Origin: JAYZAP01 sp964645285
Lineage (GTDB): Bacteria; Pseudomonadota; Alphaproteobacteria; JAAXGF01
DNA: 33,876 nt
Direction: 5' to 3'
NCBI GenBank assembly: GCA_964645285.1
Contig: CAZYDR010000035.1
Location: 1 to 33,876, forward strand
Under the pieces are notes generated by a model. It was not told the origin of the DNA. It ran no database searches and saw only the letters and a program-made list of their open reading frames with translations. Below, one piece after another: positions 32,647 through 33,876 of this stretch (its first letter is position 1; the number at the start of each line of letters is the position of its first letter). The position numbers and the translations under genes are program-made.

Positions 32647-33129
32647 TCAGGCGCCGATGGCGGCAAGCTGTTGTTTCAAATCGACCGACTCCAATGGCAG
32701 CGCTACCAATCGCCTGACACGGGCTTCGATCTGGCCGTAGACGGCGGCGTACTCGTCATGGGTCTCGGCGTCGGCGCCGCTGAAGACGGCGGGATCGCGA
32801 AACGGCCAGTGGACGGTCAGCGGATCGCCGGGCCAGACCGGACAGGTCTCGGCGGCGGCCAAATCGCATAGGGTAATCACCAAATCCATGGCCGGCGCTT
32901 CGGCGCCGCCGAATTCGTCCCAGTCCTTGTTACGCAAATCGCCGGTGGGACAACCGCGCCGCTCGATTTGGGCCAAGGCGTAGAGGTTGACCCGGCCGGC
33001 CGGATGACTGCCGGCGCTGTAGCTCTTGAAGCGCCCCTCGCCGAGATGGTCGAGGATCGATTCGGCCATGATGCTGCGGCACGAATTGCCGGTGCACAGA
33101 AACAATACGTTCAACGGCCGAGCCGCCAT
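32647..33129 (-). CDS. arsC: Arsenate reductase, low-molecular-weight phosphatase type (ArsC)
   Basis: 160 residues from ATG 33129, chosen because GGGAGGG lies 8 bases upstream; ATG 33162 is an alternative. The N-terminal P-loop is LFLCTGNSCRS with catalytic Cys12 and Arg18. Two further cysteines sit where the disulfide cascade of thioredoxin-coupled ArsC needs them: LCDLAAAETCPVWPG (Cys88, Cys96). The HWPFRDPAVF segment carries the general-acid Asp. The enzyme reduces arsenate to arsenite in the cytosol. The three-cysteine pattern argues for ArsC rather than a protein tyrosine phosphatase. Neither an ArsR repressor nor an arsenite pump gene is in the window; the upstream neighbour is a broken DeoR gene. 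Confidence 0.9.
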   Translation of the reverse strand: MAARPLNVLFLCTGNSCRSIMAESILDHLGEGRFKSYSAGSHPAGRVNLYALAQIERRGCPTGDLRNKDWDEFGGAEAPAMDLVITLCDLAAAETCPVWPGDPLTVHWPFRDPAVFSGADAETHDEYAAVYGQIEARVRRLVALPLESVDLKQQLAAIGA

Positions 33130-33233
33130 AGCCGGTCCCTCCCCATCACCCGATCCCGCCATGGCGCGCAGCGAAATTGTTCCTCCTTGTCCACCATTTC
33201 AGCCACGAAATCAATCGCTGTCGGGCCATGCGG

Positions 33234-33876
33234 TCAGCCAGGGCCGGCGACAACCACCCGCACGTGGTCGCGGCGCAGGCGGCGGGCGACGGCCGGCGGC
33301 GGCTCGGCGTCGGTGATCAGGGTGTCGATGGCCTCGAGTCCGGCGACCTGGACCAGGGCGCGGACACCGAGCTCGGGATGATCGGCGACGATAATCGTCC
33401 GGTCGGCGCGGGCGATGACGACGCGGAAAAGTCGGCCTCGCTGAGATGGTAGTCCATCAGGCCGTCGTCGATGTCGATGGCGCCGATGGAGAGAAAGGCA
33501 CCCGCGCCCGGAAGCGACCCATGAACGCCGCCGCGCCGGGGCCGAGGGCGGCGCCGTCGTCGCCGCGCAGCTCACCCCCGGCCATGAACACGCGGTTACC
33601 GTTGCGGTTCGCCAGGGTGTGGGCGATGTCGACCGAGTTGGTCATGACCATGAGGTCACGGTGGTCGTGCAGCGCCTCGGCCACATAGGCCGTGGTGCTG
33701 CCGGTATCGAGCATGACGGAATGGCCGTTGCGCACCTCGCGAGCGGCGCAGGCGGCGATCGCCTTCTTGGCGTCGGGATGTTCGGTGAGCCGCTGGCGAA
33801 AGCCGGATTCGCGCAACGGGCCGGCCGGACCTACACCGCCGTGAACCCGGCGCACCAGTCCGTCGCGGGCCATGAC
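33234..33876 (-). pseudogene. DeoR-family regulator, two frameshifts, cut by the window edge
   Basis: Entering from the right edge, the frame reads LVRRVHGGV, the usual link after the DeoR helix-turn-helix, then VMLDTGSTTAYVAEAL and VMTNSVDIAHTLANRNGNRV, the sugar-phosphate-binding DeoRC domain. Near 33500-33512 it shifts by one base: the next frame reads GAFLSIGAIDIDDGLMDYHL and SEADF. At 33422-33430 it shifts again to RVVIARADRTIIVADHPELG and ends VVVAGPG. Both shifts need one missing base in a G/C- or A-rich spot. Conservation on both sides of each shift is excellent, so they are either very recent or sequence errors. DeoR proteins usually repress sugar or polyol catabolism genes. Confidence 0.8.

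Noticed and set aside
1..33876. CRISPR array, tRNA, rRNA, insertion sequence, prophage or toxin-antitoxin
   Set aside because: No regularly spaced repeats, no tRNA-like cloverleaf with TTCGA arm, no transposase or integrase motif and no terminal repeats were seen. The only sizeable repeat is the EEP tandem duplication.

Overview
The window is a GC-rich, densely coded bacterial chromosome segment. A MocR-type regulator, an HpnB-type hopanoid-associated glycosyltransferase, a two-domain dCTP deaminase, a DUF1330 protein, an AqpS/ArsC pair and two complete peptide-type ABC importers together suggest an alphaproteobacterium, perhaps Rhodospirillales-like. That placement is inferred from gene content; no rRNA or tRNA gene is present to confirm it.

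Layout. 1-6.6 kb: a decayed histidine kinase, a MocR regulator with a palindrome over its start codon, a formate/nitrite-type channel, a CPA1 Na+/H+ antiporter and a DUF1330 protein. These are followed by the wreck of a TetR-regulated NitT/TauT-type ABC locus (TetR and permease both beheaded at one junction, ATPase intact, SDR gene internally deleted), closed by a strong terminator. 6.6-9.3 kb, minus strand: a frameshifted Sel1-repeat protein and HpnB. 9.3-15.7 kb, minus strand: peptide-type ABC operon 1 (SBP, two permeases, two ATPases), with an unusually long SBP and a permease carrying a long extracytoplasmic loop. 15.9-19.1 kb, plus strand: a tandem duplication of an exonuclease/endonuclease/phosphatase (EEP) gene with its promoter; the first copy is dead, the second is intact and leads into an MFS transporter. 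19.1-24.4 kb, minus strand: peptide-type ABC operon 2. 24.5-26.8 kb, minus strand: VOC protein, small Sel1 protein, two-domain dCTP deaminase. 26.9-30.4 kb, minus strand: an 1167-residue iron-sulfur flavoprotein that looks like the two subunits of an Nfn-type oxidoreductase on one chain. 30.6-33.9 kb: a small cytochrome c, an EamA stump, a phosphoethanolamine-methyltransferase-like enzyme, an aquaporin plus arsenate reductase pair, and a frameshifted DeoR regulator running off the right edge.

The main theme is solute uptake: two five-gene peptide-type importers flank an EEP hydrolase and MFS pair, and a third importer is in ruins. A second theme is gene decay. Eight loci are truncated, frameshifted or carry a stop. 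Large deletions and the doubly mutated EEP copy must be real; the single-base indels (Sel1, DeoR) could be sequence errors.

The best candidates for something new are the single-chain Nfn-like protein with a palindrome at its divergent promoter region, and the EEP duplication, whose edges and short-homology junction can be read to the base. No CRISPR array, insertion sequence, phage gene, rRNA or tRNA was seen.
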